Source: Chloroflexota bacterium
Lineage (GTDB): Bacteria > Chloroflexota > Anaerolineae > B4-G1 > SLSP01
Assembly: GCA_009908585.1 (NCBI GenBank)
Contig: JAAAOZ010000107.1
Coordinates: forward strand, 1-14,554
DNA length: 14,554 nt
Reading direction: 5' to 3'
Shown: piece by piece, positions 1 to 5,916 of the stretch
Layout of the letters: every line of letters begins with the position of its first letter
How positions within the stretch are numbered: position 1 is the stretch's first letter
The notes under the pieces: generated by a model
Databases searched by the model: none
What the model saw: only the letters and a program-made list of their open reading frames with translations
Told to the model about the DNA's origin: nothing
Made by a program: the position numbers and the translations under genes

Positions 1-426
1 GTGCTGTGGTTCGTGCTCACGCGCACGGGCTTCGGCCTGAAGATGCGGGCCGTCGGGCTGGGCAAGGCGGCCGCGCGCTTCGCCGGCGTCGAGGTGGACC
101 GCACGGTGCTCACCGCCGCGCTCATCAGCGGCGGCATCGCAGGCATCGTGGGCGTCTGCGAGGTGGCAGGCATTCAATTCCACCTGACCGGCGAAATTTC
201 CCCCGGCTACGGCTACACGGGCATCATCATCGCCACGTTAGGCGCGCTAAACGCGCTGGGCGTGGGCGCGGCGGCTCTCTTCTTCGGCCTGGTCGATACG
301 GGCGCGCAGACGGTGAGCCGCGCGCTGGGCGTCCCGGTCTACTTGGGCGAAATCACCCAAGCGACGATGCTGCTGGTCACCCTGGGCATGTTCTTGCTGC
401 GACATTATCGCATTCGGAGGGCATGA
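1..426 (+). CDS. ABC transporter permease, nucleoside/BmpA-type importer (5' partial)
   Basis: This is the C-terminal part of a membrane permease of the BPD_transp_2 family, which forms the channel of sugar and nucleoside ABC importers such as B. subtilis NupNOPQ. The reading frame is open from base 1, so the GTG there is probably internal: family members are about 300-380 residues and only 141 are visible. The cytoplasmic coupling loop near residues 11-29 (FGLKMRAVGLGKAAARFAG) is where the ATPase normally docks. Hydrophobic segments follow at about 36-56, 74-100 and 118-134. The stop at 424-426 overlaps the next permease by one base. Two adjacent permeases of this type point to the nucleoside/basic-membrane-protein importer class; the ATPase and lipoprotein genes would lie off the left edge. 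The substrate is inferred from the family only. Confidence 0.85.
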   Translation: MLWFVLTRTGFGLKMRAVGLGKAAARFAGVEVDRTVLTAALISGGIAGIVGVCEVAGIQFHLTGEISPGYGYTGIIIATLGALNALGVGAAALFFGLVDTGAQTVSRALGVPVYLGEITQATMLLVTLGMFLLRHYRIRRA

Positions 427-1346
427 TGGATACCTTTTTAGTCAACCTCATCGCGGCGACCTTACGAGTCGCCACGCCGTTGTTGTTAGCGGCGATTGGA
501 GAGGCCTACGCGGAGCGCGCGGGCATCCTGAATTTGGGCATCGAAGGCACGATGTTCTTCGGCGCCTTCATCGGCTTTCTCATCGGGGATGTCACCGGCT
601 CGCTCTGGTTAGGCTTGTTGGCAGCCATCATCAGCGGCGTGTTAGCCGGCATGTTGATGGCGCTGCTCTCCGTCACCTTGGGCGTCAACCAACACGTCTC
701 CGGCCTGGGCATCACCCTGCTGCTGAGCGGATTGGCGCTCTTCGGATTCCGCCTGCGCTACGGTGGGCGCTCGACGCCGCCGTCCATCGATCCATTTGGA
801 CAATGGGCGCCGCTGGCCAACGTGCCCATCTTGCGCGTGCTCTTTCAGCAATACGCGCTGACCTACATCGCGTTCCTCTTGATCGTGCCGCTGGCGTGGT
901 GGCTGCTCTACCGCACCAGCTTCGGCCTCAAGATCCGCGCGGTGGGCGAGAACCCGGAGGCCGCCGACGCAGCAGGCGTCAACGTCTTCGCGATTCGCTA
1001 CCTGGCCTTGATGATCGGCGGCGCGCTGATGGGCGCGGGCGGCGCGTTCCTCTCCATCGCCCAGTTGGGCGCCTTCACCCACGGCATCATCGCCGGGCGC
1101 GGATGGGTCGCGCTGGCGCTGGTGATCTTCGGCAACTGGGACCCGCTCAAAGTGATGGGCGGCGCGTTGATCTTCGGCGGGACGTTCGCGCTCCAGTTGC
1201 GCTTGCAGGCGATGGGATTGGAACTCCCCGTGCCCTACGAAACCTTCTTAGCGCTGCCTTATCTGGTGACGATTGTCGCGCTGGTCATCGCCGGCCGGAA
1301 CGCATCCTATCCGGCGGCGCTGCTCAAGCCCTATCGCCGGGAGTGA
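426..1346 (+). CDS. ABC transporter permease, nucleoside/BmpA-type importer
   Basis: This is a complete 306-residue inner-membrane permease of the BPD_transp_2 family, the second channel subunit beside the preceding gene. It has about eight hydrophobic segments. The coupling loop is at residues 166-184 (FGLKIRAVGENPEAADAAG), and the conserved AGRGWVALALVIFGNWDP stretch typical of NupQ/YufQ-like permeases is at 223-240. Two in-frame ATG codons occur at 423 and 426. GGAGG at 416-420 lies only 2 bases from the first and 5 from the second, so I prefer 426, which gives a TGATG stop/start overlap with the upstream gene. The tight overlap implies equimolar translation of the two permeases. Purine nucleosides are the likely cargo by family analogy; nothing in the sequence fixes this. 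Confidence 0.9.
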   Translation: MDTFLVNLIAATLRVATPLLLAAIGEAYAERAGILNLGIEGTMFFGAFIGFLIGDVTGSLWLGLLAAIISGVLAGMLMALLSVTLGVNQHVSGLGITLLLSGLALFGFRLRYGGRSTPPSIDPFGQWAPLANVPILRVLFQQYALTYIAFLLIVPLAWWLLYRTSFGLKIRAVGENPEAADAAGVNVFAIRYLALMIGGALMGAGGAFLSIAQLGAFTHGIIAGRGWVALALVIFGNWDPLKVMGGALIFGGTFALQLRLQAMGLELPVPYETFLALPYLVTIVALVIAGRNASYPAALLKPYRRE

Positions 1347-2335
1347 TGGCGCGACAGAAGCGGACAGAAGAGAAGTTCATGACCTCTGATCATAACGGAC
1401 GAGATAAATATCAAAGCCAGCGCATCAAGCAAGTGACCAAGAGCGAGTTCTTCCATCAAAAGCTCCACGAGTATGGCCTGTTGGAAATTGCCTATGCCAT
1501 CGAGAGCGTGAAAGGCGAGGAACTGGCGTGGGACAGAGAAGCCCTATCTATCTCCCCAACCGCCTGGAACAAGATCATCCACCGAGGCATCAAACCCGTT
1601 CGCGTCTTCGCGCATCCCTGGGTATTGATCAACGTAGACAGAGCCGTCGGCTACTATCAAAAGCTGGCGCTGGTCTCCCTAAAATCGATGATCAACATCG
1701 GCTTGACCATCGCGAGATACGAGACCGGGCGCAACAAGCGGCCGATGGACGAACAAAAGGCGCGCGATGTCGCTCGACGTCTCAATGAGTTGATCAGTCG
1801 CCTCATCGAATCCGACGAGGAGATTGATCCCAGAGAGTTCGATCTGTGGCGTGGGATGACCGCCGGATCAACGGCGCAAGGCTCCTGGCAAAACGCAAAA
1901 GGCGACCGGATGGAGGATGTCATCAAAGGCATGATCCGCCGTCGAATCCAGAACAGGGGCCTATTGCGCACGCAAAGTGATGACGAGAAGGAATTGCATC
2001 TTAAAGATGGGCGCCTCCTCGTGTGCGATAGTGAGCCGGATTTGGCCTTCTACGACGAGGCACATCACATCCTGATCGCCGTCGAGATCAAAGGCGGCAT
2101 CGATACAGCCGGTGTCCTCGAGCGCATTGGGGCAGTCATCAAGAGCCTGAGCCGCGCCAAACAGGAAAATCCCAACGCCACTACCGTGCTCATCATCCCC
2201 AGGGTCTCTATGACGGAGCAAGCCGAGCTTGAGCTGACCATCCATCAAGATAACATCGATCATTGGTTTATGGCGGAAGATGTGCTCGACCAGGACGACG
2301 TCAGGCAACGGCTCTTTAAGATGTTGGGGATATAG
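1346..2335 (+). CDS. XcyI-like type II restriction endonuclease (PD-(D/E)xK nuclease)
   Basis: This is a 329-residue soluble protein. The C-terminal half carries a PD-(D/E)xK nuclease core: PD at residues 231-232 in SEPDLAFYDE, then E247-I-K249 in AVEIKGGIDTAGVLERIGAV, followed by a helix and a strand (TTVLIIPRVS, 279-288). The EIKGG..AG.LER.GA..KS pattern resembles what I recall of XcyI/Cfr9I-type endonucleases, which cut C^CCGGG. The nuclease fold is well supported; the exact family is an inference. The residue 1-170 region is helical and unassigned. The start at 1346 forms TGATG with the permease stop. A second ATG at 1379 gives a 318-residue protein and is also possible; neither has a strong Shine-Dalgarno sequence. 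Composition is visibly less GC-rich than the permeases. No methyltransferase is present in the window, which is unusual for such an enzyme and suggests recent acquisition or a solitary role. Confidence 0.68.
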   Translation: MARQKRTEEKFMTSDHNGRDKYQSQRIKQVTKSEFFHQKLHEYGLLEIAYAIESVKGEELAWDREALSISPTAWNKIIHRGIKPVRVFAHPWVLINVDRAVGYYQKLALVSLKSMINIGLTIARYETGRNKRPMDEQKARDVARRLNELISRLIESDEEIDPREFDLWRGMTAGSTAQGSWQNAKGDRMEDVIKGMIRRRIQNRGLLRTQSDDEKELHLKDGRLLVCDSEPDLAFYDEAHHILIAVEIKGGIDTAGVLERIGAVIKSLSRAKQENPNATTVLIIPRVSMTEQAELELTIHQDNIDHWFMAEDVLDQDDVRQRLFKMLGI

Positions 2336-2372
2336 GGAAATCAGCCCCACATATTGAATCCATTTAGAAATC

Positions 2373-2393
2373 ACGGTGGCTGTGGTCCACCGT
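2373..2393 (+). other. Hairpin between the nuclease and DUF4332 genes
   Basis: ACGGTGG (2373-2379) and CCACCGT (2387-2393) form a perfect 7-bp stem with a 7-base loop. No T tract follows, so it is not a canonical intrinsic terminator. It may be a weak or factor-dependent terminator, or an mRNA structure 45 bases upstream of the next start codon. Confidence 0.35.
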
Positions 2394-2424
2394 AGACACT
2401 ACACCATCACTATCGAAGCGTATG

Positions 2425-2431
2425 AAAGGAG
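2425..2431 (+). promoter_or_regulatory. Ribosome binding site of the DUF4332 gene
   Basis: AAAGGAG lies 6 bases before the ATG at 2438. It is much stronger than the sites of the preceding plus-strand genes, which fits an independently translated and probably well expressed gene. Confidence 0.75.
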
Positions 2432-2437
2432 TCGAGC

Positions 2438-2842
2438 ATGACGAACCTACGCAAAGTTGAAGGTATTGGAGAACAGTCCGCCCAAACGTTGGCCGATGCA
2501 GGCATCAAGACGACGGAAGCGCTCCTGAAGAAGGGCGCTGATCCCCAGGGACGCAAGGCCATCGCCGAAGCGACCGGCCTCTCGCCAAAGCTGATCTTGG
2601 GCTGGGTGAATCGCGTCGATCTGTTCCGCATCAAGGGCGTGGGCGAAGAGTACGCGGACCTGTTGGAAGTCGCCGGCGTGGACACCGTTCCCGAACTGGC
2701 GCAGCGCAATCCCGGCAACCTGTACCAGAAGATGGTAGAGGTCAACGAGGAGAAGAAGTTGGTGCGCCAACTGCCCACCGAGGCTAAAGTCGCGGATTGG
2801 GTCGCGCAGGCTAAGGAGTTGCCGCGCAAAATCACGTACTGA
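2438..2842 (+). CDS. DUF4332 helix-hairpin-helix protein
   Basis: This is a 134-residue soluble protein with two helix-hairpin-helix units. The first is around residues 5-23 (KVEGIGEQSAQTLADAGI) and the second around 64-82 (RIKGVGEEYADLLEVAGV). Both contain the GIG/GVG hairpin that in this superfamily contacts the DNA backbone. The length and the motif pair match DUF4332 proteins found in Chloroflexota, cyanobacteria and others, for which I know no established reaction. Non-specific nucleic-acid binding is a fair guess but unproven. The start is fixed by a good AAAGGAG. The gene is set off from the nuclease gene by 102 bases and closed by a strong terminator at 2897-2926, so it appears to be expressed as its own unit or as the last gene of the left transcript. 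Confidence 0.85.
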   Translation: MTNLRKVEGIGEQSAQTLADAGIKTTEALLKKGADPQGRKAIAEATGLSPKLILGWVNRVDLFRIKGVGEEYADLLEVAGVDTVPELAQRNPGNLYQKMVEVNEEKKLVRQLPTEAKVADWVAQAKELPRKITY

Positions 2843-2893
2843 TGTGTCCCCCTTCGTCATTTTAGACGATGAGAATGGATGAGAGTTGTAGAG

Positions 2894-2926
2894 AAAGGCG
2901 CGGTCCAATCGGATCGCGCCTTTTTT
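2894..2926 (+). terminator. Intrinsic terminator after the DUF4332 gene
   Basis: A 10-bp stem (GGCGCGGTCC, 2897-2906, with GGATCGCGCC, 2911-2920; one G-T pair) with loop AATC is followed by six T residues (2921-2926) and preceded by AAA. This is a textbook rho-independent terminator for plus-strand transcription. It ends only 35 bases before the cinA-type start codon. Confidence 0.9.
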
Positions 2927-2961
2927 CTACCAAATTATGCGGAGAGTGCAAAGAGAATCAT

Positions 2962-3447
2962 ATGTCCAAGAAAACAACCGTATCCATTGAACGGATGGCA
3001 CACTTGCTCCAGGCGCGGGGATGGCGCTTGGCGGTGGCGGAATCAGCGCCGGGCGGGGAACTGGGCGCGAGCATCGTCGCGCTGCCGGGCAGCTCGGCGT
3101 ACTTCTGGGGCGGGGTGATCGCCTACGCCAACGACGTCAAGGTCGGGATGTTGGGCGTCCGGCCGCCGATGTTGGCGCGCTGGGGCGCGGTCAGTCCGCA
3201 GGTGGCGTGGCAGATGGCGACGGGCATCCGGCGCCGGGTGGGCGTCGAGGTCGGCCTGAGCATCACGGGCATCGCCGGCCCGACGGGCGCGACGGCCTAC
3301 AAGCCGGTGGGCCTCTACTACCTGAGCCTGGCTGTCCCCGGCGAGTGTCGCGTCTGGCGTCATCGCTGGGAGGGAGATCGCGCCGCGAATAATCACGCCG
3401 CCGTCCACACGGCGATCGAGCATCTGGTGGCGTACTTGGGAGGGTAA
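2962..3447 (+). CDS. pncC: CinA C-terminal domain protein (nicotinamide-nucleotide amidohydrolase, PncC-like)
   Basis: This is a 161-residue stand-alone CinA-C domain. E. coli PncC of this family deamidates nicotinamide mononucleotide to nicotinate mononucleotide, recycling NAD breakdown products in the cytoplasm. Family landmarks are present: AES with Ser28, GSSAYFWGGVIAYAND (43-58) with Tyr55, Lys60, GAVS (75-78), TGIAGPTG (102-109), KPVG (114-117) and EGDR (137-140). The Ser/Tyr/Lys catalytic set therefore looks intact. Odd feature: the usual AESCTGG reads AESAPGG (26-32), with Cys-Thr replaced by Ala-Pro right after the nucleophile. An in-frame ATG at 2869 would run through the preceding terminator, so I choose the ATG at 2962; its Shine-Dalgarno is weak (AGAG at 2952-2955). 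The promoter must lie within or just after the terminator. Confidence 0.85.
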   Translation: MSKKTTVSIERMAHLLQARGWRLAVAESAPGGELGASIVALPGSSAYFWGGVIAYANDVKVGMLGVRPPMLARWGAVSPQVAWQMATGIRRRVGVEVGLSITGIAGPTGATAYKPVGLYYLSLAVPGECRVWRHRWEGDRAANNHAAVHTAIEHLVAYLGG

Positions 3448-3489
3448 ACGGAGCGAGGTTACACGAGGCAAAGCAAGAAGAATATATTT

Positions 3490-3510
3490 CGTATTGCGCA
3501 TTACGTAATT
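3490..3510 (+). repeat. Three degenerate heptamers (CGtAtTg type)
   Basis: CGTATTG, CGCATTA and CGTAATT follow one another exactly, and a run of T residues follows to 3515. This resembles the short tandemly repeated heptamers seen between genes in cyanobacteria and some other bacteria. It also contains the 10-bp perfect palindrome ATTACGTAAT (3500-3509). Confidence 0.45.
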
Positions 3511-3540
3511 TTTTTGCCAGAGAGAAAATTCTCCAAATGG

Positions 3541-3578
3541 AACCAGCCCCATCGGTGTGAGAGCCGACGGGGCTGGTT
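3541..3578. terminator. Long hairpin between convergent genes, possible bidirectional terminator
   Basis: A 15-base left arm (3541-3555, AACCAGCCCCATCGG) pairs with 3564-3578 (CCGACGGGGCTGGTT) with a single A-C mismatch, around an 8-base loop. It sits between the pncC-type gene (plus) and the MBL gene (minus), where a bidirectional terminator would be expected. Neither side has a clean T tract, so its termination role is inferred from strength and position. Confidence 0.5.
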
Positions 3579-3584
3579 TAGTAA

Positions 3585-3681
3585 GACCTCGGAAGTCTAT
3601 GCCGAGGGGATCAAAAGCAACGATGACTGAAAATTAGCTCCGCAGCCACCTATCAAGACTATTGCTGAGACTTCCGAAGTC
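3585..3681. repeat. MITE-like inverted repeat pair
   Basis: GACCTCGGAAGTCT (3585-3598) matches the reverse complement of 3668-3681 (AGACTTCCGAAGTC) at 13 of 14 positions, with 69 bases between the arms. Each arm is itself a near-palindrome. The layout resembles a small non-autonomous element or a palindromic repeat pair, but I see no clear target-site duplication. There is no coding frame inside. Confidence 0.35.
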
Positions 3682-3686
3682 AGTCT

Positions 3687-4556
3687 CTACGACGCCTCTT
3701 CCTCCTCATCGGCCGGCGGCGCAAGATCTCCGCGCAGATCCTGGATGAGGTACTCCAACCCCGACTGGAGGCGCTTGACGGCCTGTTTGCCCATCTGATT
3801 GAAGAAGGCTTGCCCCAGCTCACGGGCGGCCTTGCTCACCCCCTCGCTGCCGGAGCCTTCGGCCAGGGCCTGGGCGGTCTCCTGCGCGACGCGCATAAAC
3901 TCCAGTTGGGTCGCCAGTTCCCCACGTAGCACCGGCGCCTCACCGCGCCCTGGGACGATGTGGCGCACGTCGGTGCGCTCGGCCAGGGTCTCCAGGCTCG
4001 CCAGCCATGCATCGAAGTCCGGCGTGAGATGCATCGGCGGCGGCTCGGAGATGCTGACGGTGTCCCCGGCGAAGAACAGTTTTTGCTCCGGCGTGAAGAG
4101 GGTGATGCTGCCAGGCGCGGCGCCCGCCACCGCCTCGAAGACGAAGGGCGGCGTGGGACGATGGAATTTGAAGCGGCGGTTGAAGGCGAATTTGGGGGGA
4201 TTGGGTTTCACATCATCCAACAAATCCGCATCCTCTGGGTAGCGCTCCTCCGTGGCCTGAAGCAAATCGCGCCAGTCGCGATCCTCGAACTTAGTGACGG
4301 TGCGCAACGCCGCCTCCGAGGCGATGACGGGGATGTTCCACAGCGCGGCGGACACCATCCGCTCAATCTGCGCGTCGGTGAGCACGACGTAACGCACGTT
4401 GCCTGCCGAGGCCTGCACCTGCTCCAACCACGCCTGCGCGTGGCTGGGGCGCGGCGGAATGTCCACGACAATCGCGCCGTCGTCCAGATCGATCAATCCT
4501 AGGTTGTAGGGTGGGTAACCAGATTCGACAAAGATGCCAGGAGCAATTTCTTCCAT
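3687..4556 (-). CDS. MBL-fold protein lacking the zinc-binding motif
   Basis: This is a 289-residue cytoplasmic protein with the metallo-beta-lactamase fold layout: N-terminal strands (YNLGLIDLDDGAIVVDIPP, 17-35), the VVLT strand, an FFAGDTV strand (161-167) and IVPGRG (200-205). The residues that bind metal are gone. The HxHxDH loop reads T-DAQIER (60-66), the GHTPGS histidine is Ala in AGAAPGS (144-150), and the final PGHG is PGRG (202-205). Only the Asp of GD (164-165) survives. Hydrolase activity on a metal centre is therefore unlikely; ligand binding, scaffolding or a different chemistry is possible. The C-terminus (from about 215) is helical and ends in an acidic EEEE tail. Start: ATG at 4556 behind GGAGGTGA (strong, 7-base spacing). 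It is the last gene of the minus-strand cluster, 142 bases after the AlaX gene. Confidence 0.8.
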   Translation of the reverse strand: MEEIAPGIFVESGYPPYNLGLIDLDDGAIVVDIPPRPSHAQAWLEQVQASAGNVRYVVLTDAQIERMVSAALWNIPVIASEAALRTVTKFEDRDWRDLLQATEERYPEDADLLDDVKPNPPKFAFNRRFKFHRPTPPFVFEAVAGAAPGSITLFTPEQKLFFAGDTVSISEPPPMHLTPDFDAWLASLETLAERTDVRHIVPGRGEAPVLRGELATQLEFMRVAQETAQALAEGSGSEGVSKAARELGQAFFNQMGKQAVKRLQSGLEYLIQDLRGDLAPPADEEEEAS

Positions 4557-4563
4557 AACGTCA

Positions 4564-4568
4564 CCTCC
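4564..4568 (-). promoter_or_regulatory. Ribosome binding site of the MBL-fold gene
   Basis: GGAGG on the minus strand, 7 bases before the ATG at 4556, fixes the start. The 142-base gap upstream shows no convincing -35/-10 pair; CATAAT-like bases near 4620 lack a matching -35. Confidence 0.75.
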
Positions 4569-4698
4569 AAATGATAGCGGCCTCAGCGCGGCACGTTAGA
4601 TGCTGCACAAGGCCGAGTGATTATGTAGGAAATCCATGCACGCTGCCTGAGAAAGGGTCGCGGAGCTGCCGATCCGCTCGGAGCGAGAGGATGGGGCA

Positions 4699-5916
4699 TC
4701 ACGTGGGCAGCGCTTGATGCAGCGCCCCTAAGATCGCATCGGCAGGCGAGACGGGCGCGCCGCCCTGCGCCATCGCGGGCGCGCCGCCCCCGCGCCCGCC
4801 CAGCGCATCAAGGGCCTCGCGCAGAATCGCGACGGCGTCCACCTCGCCGAGATCGTCGCTGCGGGCGCAGACCAGGCGCACGCCCTTCTCCGTCGTGACG
4901 GCCAGCAGCGCCAACGTGGCGGGATGCTCGCACAAGCGCGAGGCGGTGGCGCGCACCTGATCGAAGGCGCGATCCTCCCAGTGCGCGACGACCTGACGCA
5001 TCCCCGCTTGCTCCGGCGCGGCGTGCCACAGACGATCCGCCTCGCAGTCCGCCAGCGTGACTTGCACATCGCGCAACGCGCTGTGGGTGACCTTCGCCTC
5101 CGCCTGGATGCGCTCGATGGCTTCCGGCAGCTCATCCTCGGCGATGGAGAGGTCGGTGCTGACCTCCTGAAGCAATCGCAACGCGCGCCGATAATCGAGC
5201 AACGCGCGCGCGCCACAGCGGAACGCGACGCGCATCCCCCCCTTGTAGCGCTCCAGGCCCGTGATCTTGATGAGGCCGACCTCGCCCGTGTGGCCGACGT
5301 GCGTGCCGCCACAGGCCGAAGCGTCGTAGCCCTTGACCCAGACGACGCGGATCTGCCCCTCGACGGCGGGCGGTTTGCGCAGCGGGATCTCCGCGATCTC
5401 GGCTTGAGAGACGAATTGCACCGTCACGGGTCGATTCTCCCAGACGACGCGGTTCACCTCGTCCTCGACGCGGAAGGCGGCCTCCCACGTCAGATTGGGG
5501 ATCTCCAAATCGATGGTGCACGCCTCGCTGCCCAGATGAAAGCCCACCGTCGGCGCGTCCCACACCTCGACGAAGGCCGCTGAAAGCAGGTGCTGGCCCG
5601 TGTGCTGCTGCATATGATCAAAACGGCGCGCCCAGTTGATTCGCCCCGTGACCTCCTCTTGATCAGAAGATAAGGGCAACTCGCTTTCCAGAAGATGCCA
5701 GATCGCGCCGTCGTCCTCCTCCCAGACATCTACGACCGGCACATTCTCCAACGTGCCCGTGTCGTGCGGCTGGCCGCCGGAGGTCGGATAGAAGGCGGTC
5801 TGGTTCAAGCGGACGGCCGGCCCGCGCTCGGTGACCCGCTCGGCCACCACACGCGCGCGGAACTCGCGCAACGACGCATCGGCATAATACAAAAGATGGC
5901 TCACGCTTTCTTCCAC
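4699..5916 (-). CDS. alaX: Alanyl-tRNA editing protein, AlaX type with C-terminal DHHA1 domain
   Basis: This is a 405-residue free-standing homologue of the AlaRS editing and C-Ala regions, expected to hydrolyse Ser-tRNA(Ala) and/or Gly-tRNA(Ala). It contains an N-terminal beta-barrel (about 10-95, with NQTAFYPTSGGQPHDTG), the zinc editing site HTGQH (His105, His109) and CGGTH (Cys202, His206), a helical linker (240-300), and a DHHA1/C-Ala domain ending in GGRGGGAPAMAQGG (373-386). There is no aminoacylation domain, so it is not AlaRS. The first codon is GTG at 5916, 4 bases after GAGGAGG (5921-5927). A GTG at 5904 overlapping the upstream TGA is an alternative. The gene overlaps the preceding sensor kinase by 16 bases, implying coupled translation. 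Grouping a tRNA proofreading factor with nucleoside kinases and sensors is unusual and may only reflect chance clustering. Confidence 0.88.
   Translation of the reverse strand: MEESVSHLLYYADASLREFRARVVAERVTERGPAVRLNQTAFYPTSGGQPHDTGTLENVPVVDVWEEDDGAIWHLLESELPLSSDQEEVTGRINWARRFDHMQQHTGQHLLSAAFVEVWDAPTVGFHLGSEACTIDLEIPNLTWEAAFRVEDEVNRVVWENRPVTVQFVSQAEIAEIPLRKPPAVEGQIRVVWVKGYDASACGGTHVGHTGEVGLIKITGLERYKGGMRVAFRCGARALLDYRRALRLLQEVSTDLSIAEDELPEAIERIQAEAKVTHSALRDVQVTLADCEADRLWHAAPEQAGMRQVVAHWEDRAFDQVRATASRLCEHPATLALLAVTTEKGVRLVCARSDDLGEVDAVAILREALDALGGRGGGAPAMAQGGAPVSPADAILGALHQALPT

Noticed and set aside
6..425. Long open frame before the second permease, in another frame from the first permease
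   Set aside because: It is Arg/Gly/His-rich out-of-frame translation of the first permease; the true protein begins at the ATG pair 423/426.
803..1345. Upstream extension of the nuclease frame through the permease gene
   Set aside because: The translation is Arg/Asp-rich shadow sequence; the plausible starts are 1346 or 1379.
2869..2961. Earlier start for the CinA-C gene
   Set aside because: It would place the intrinsic terminator at 2894-2926 inside the coding region, and the added residues have no family counterpart.
3799..4502. Plus-strand open frames opposite the MBL gene
   Set aside because: No motifs and typical antisense composition; the minus-strand frame has a recognisable fold and a strong ribosome binding site.
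4600..4640. Possible promoter for the MBL gene (CATAAT on the minus strand near 4620)
   Set aside because: The -35 position reads AGGCAG, with too little similarity to TTGACA to report as a feature.
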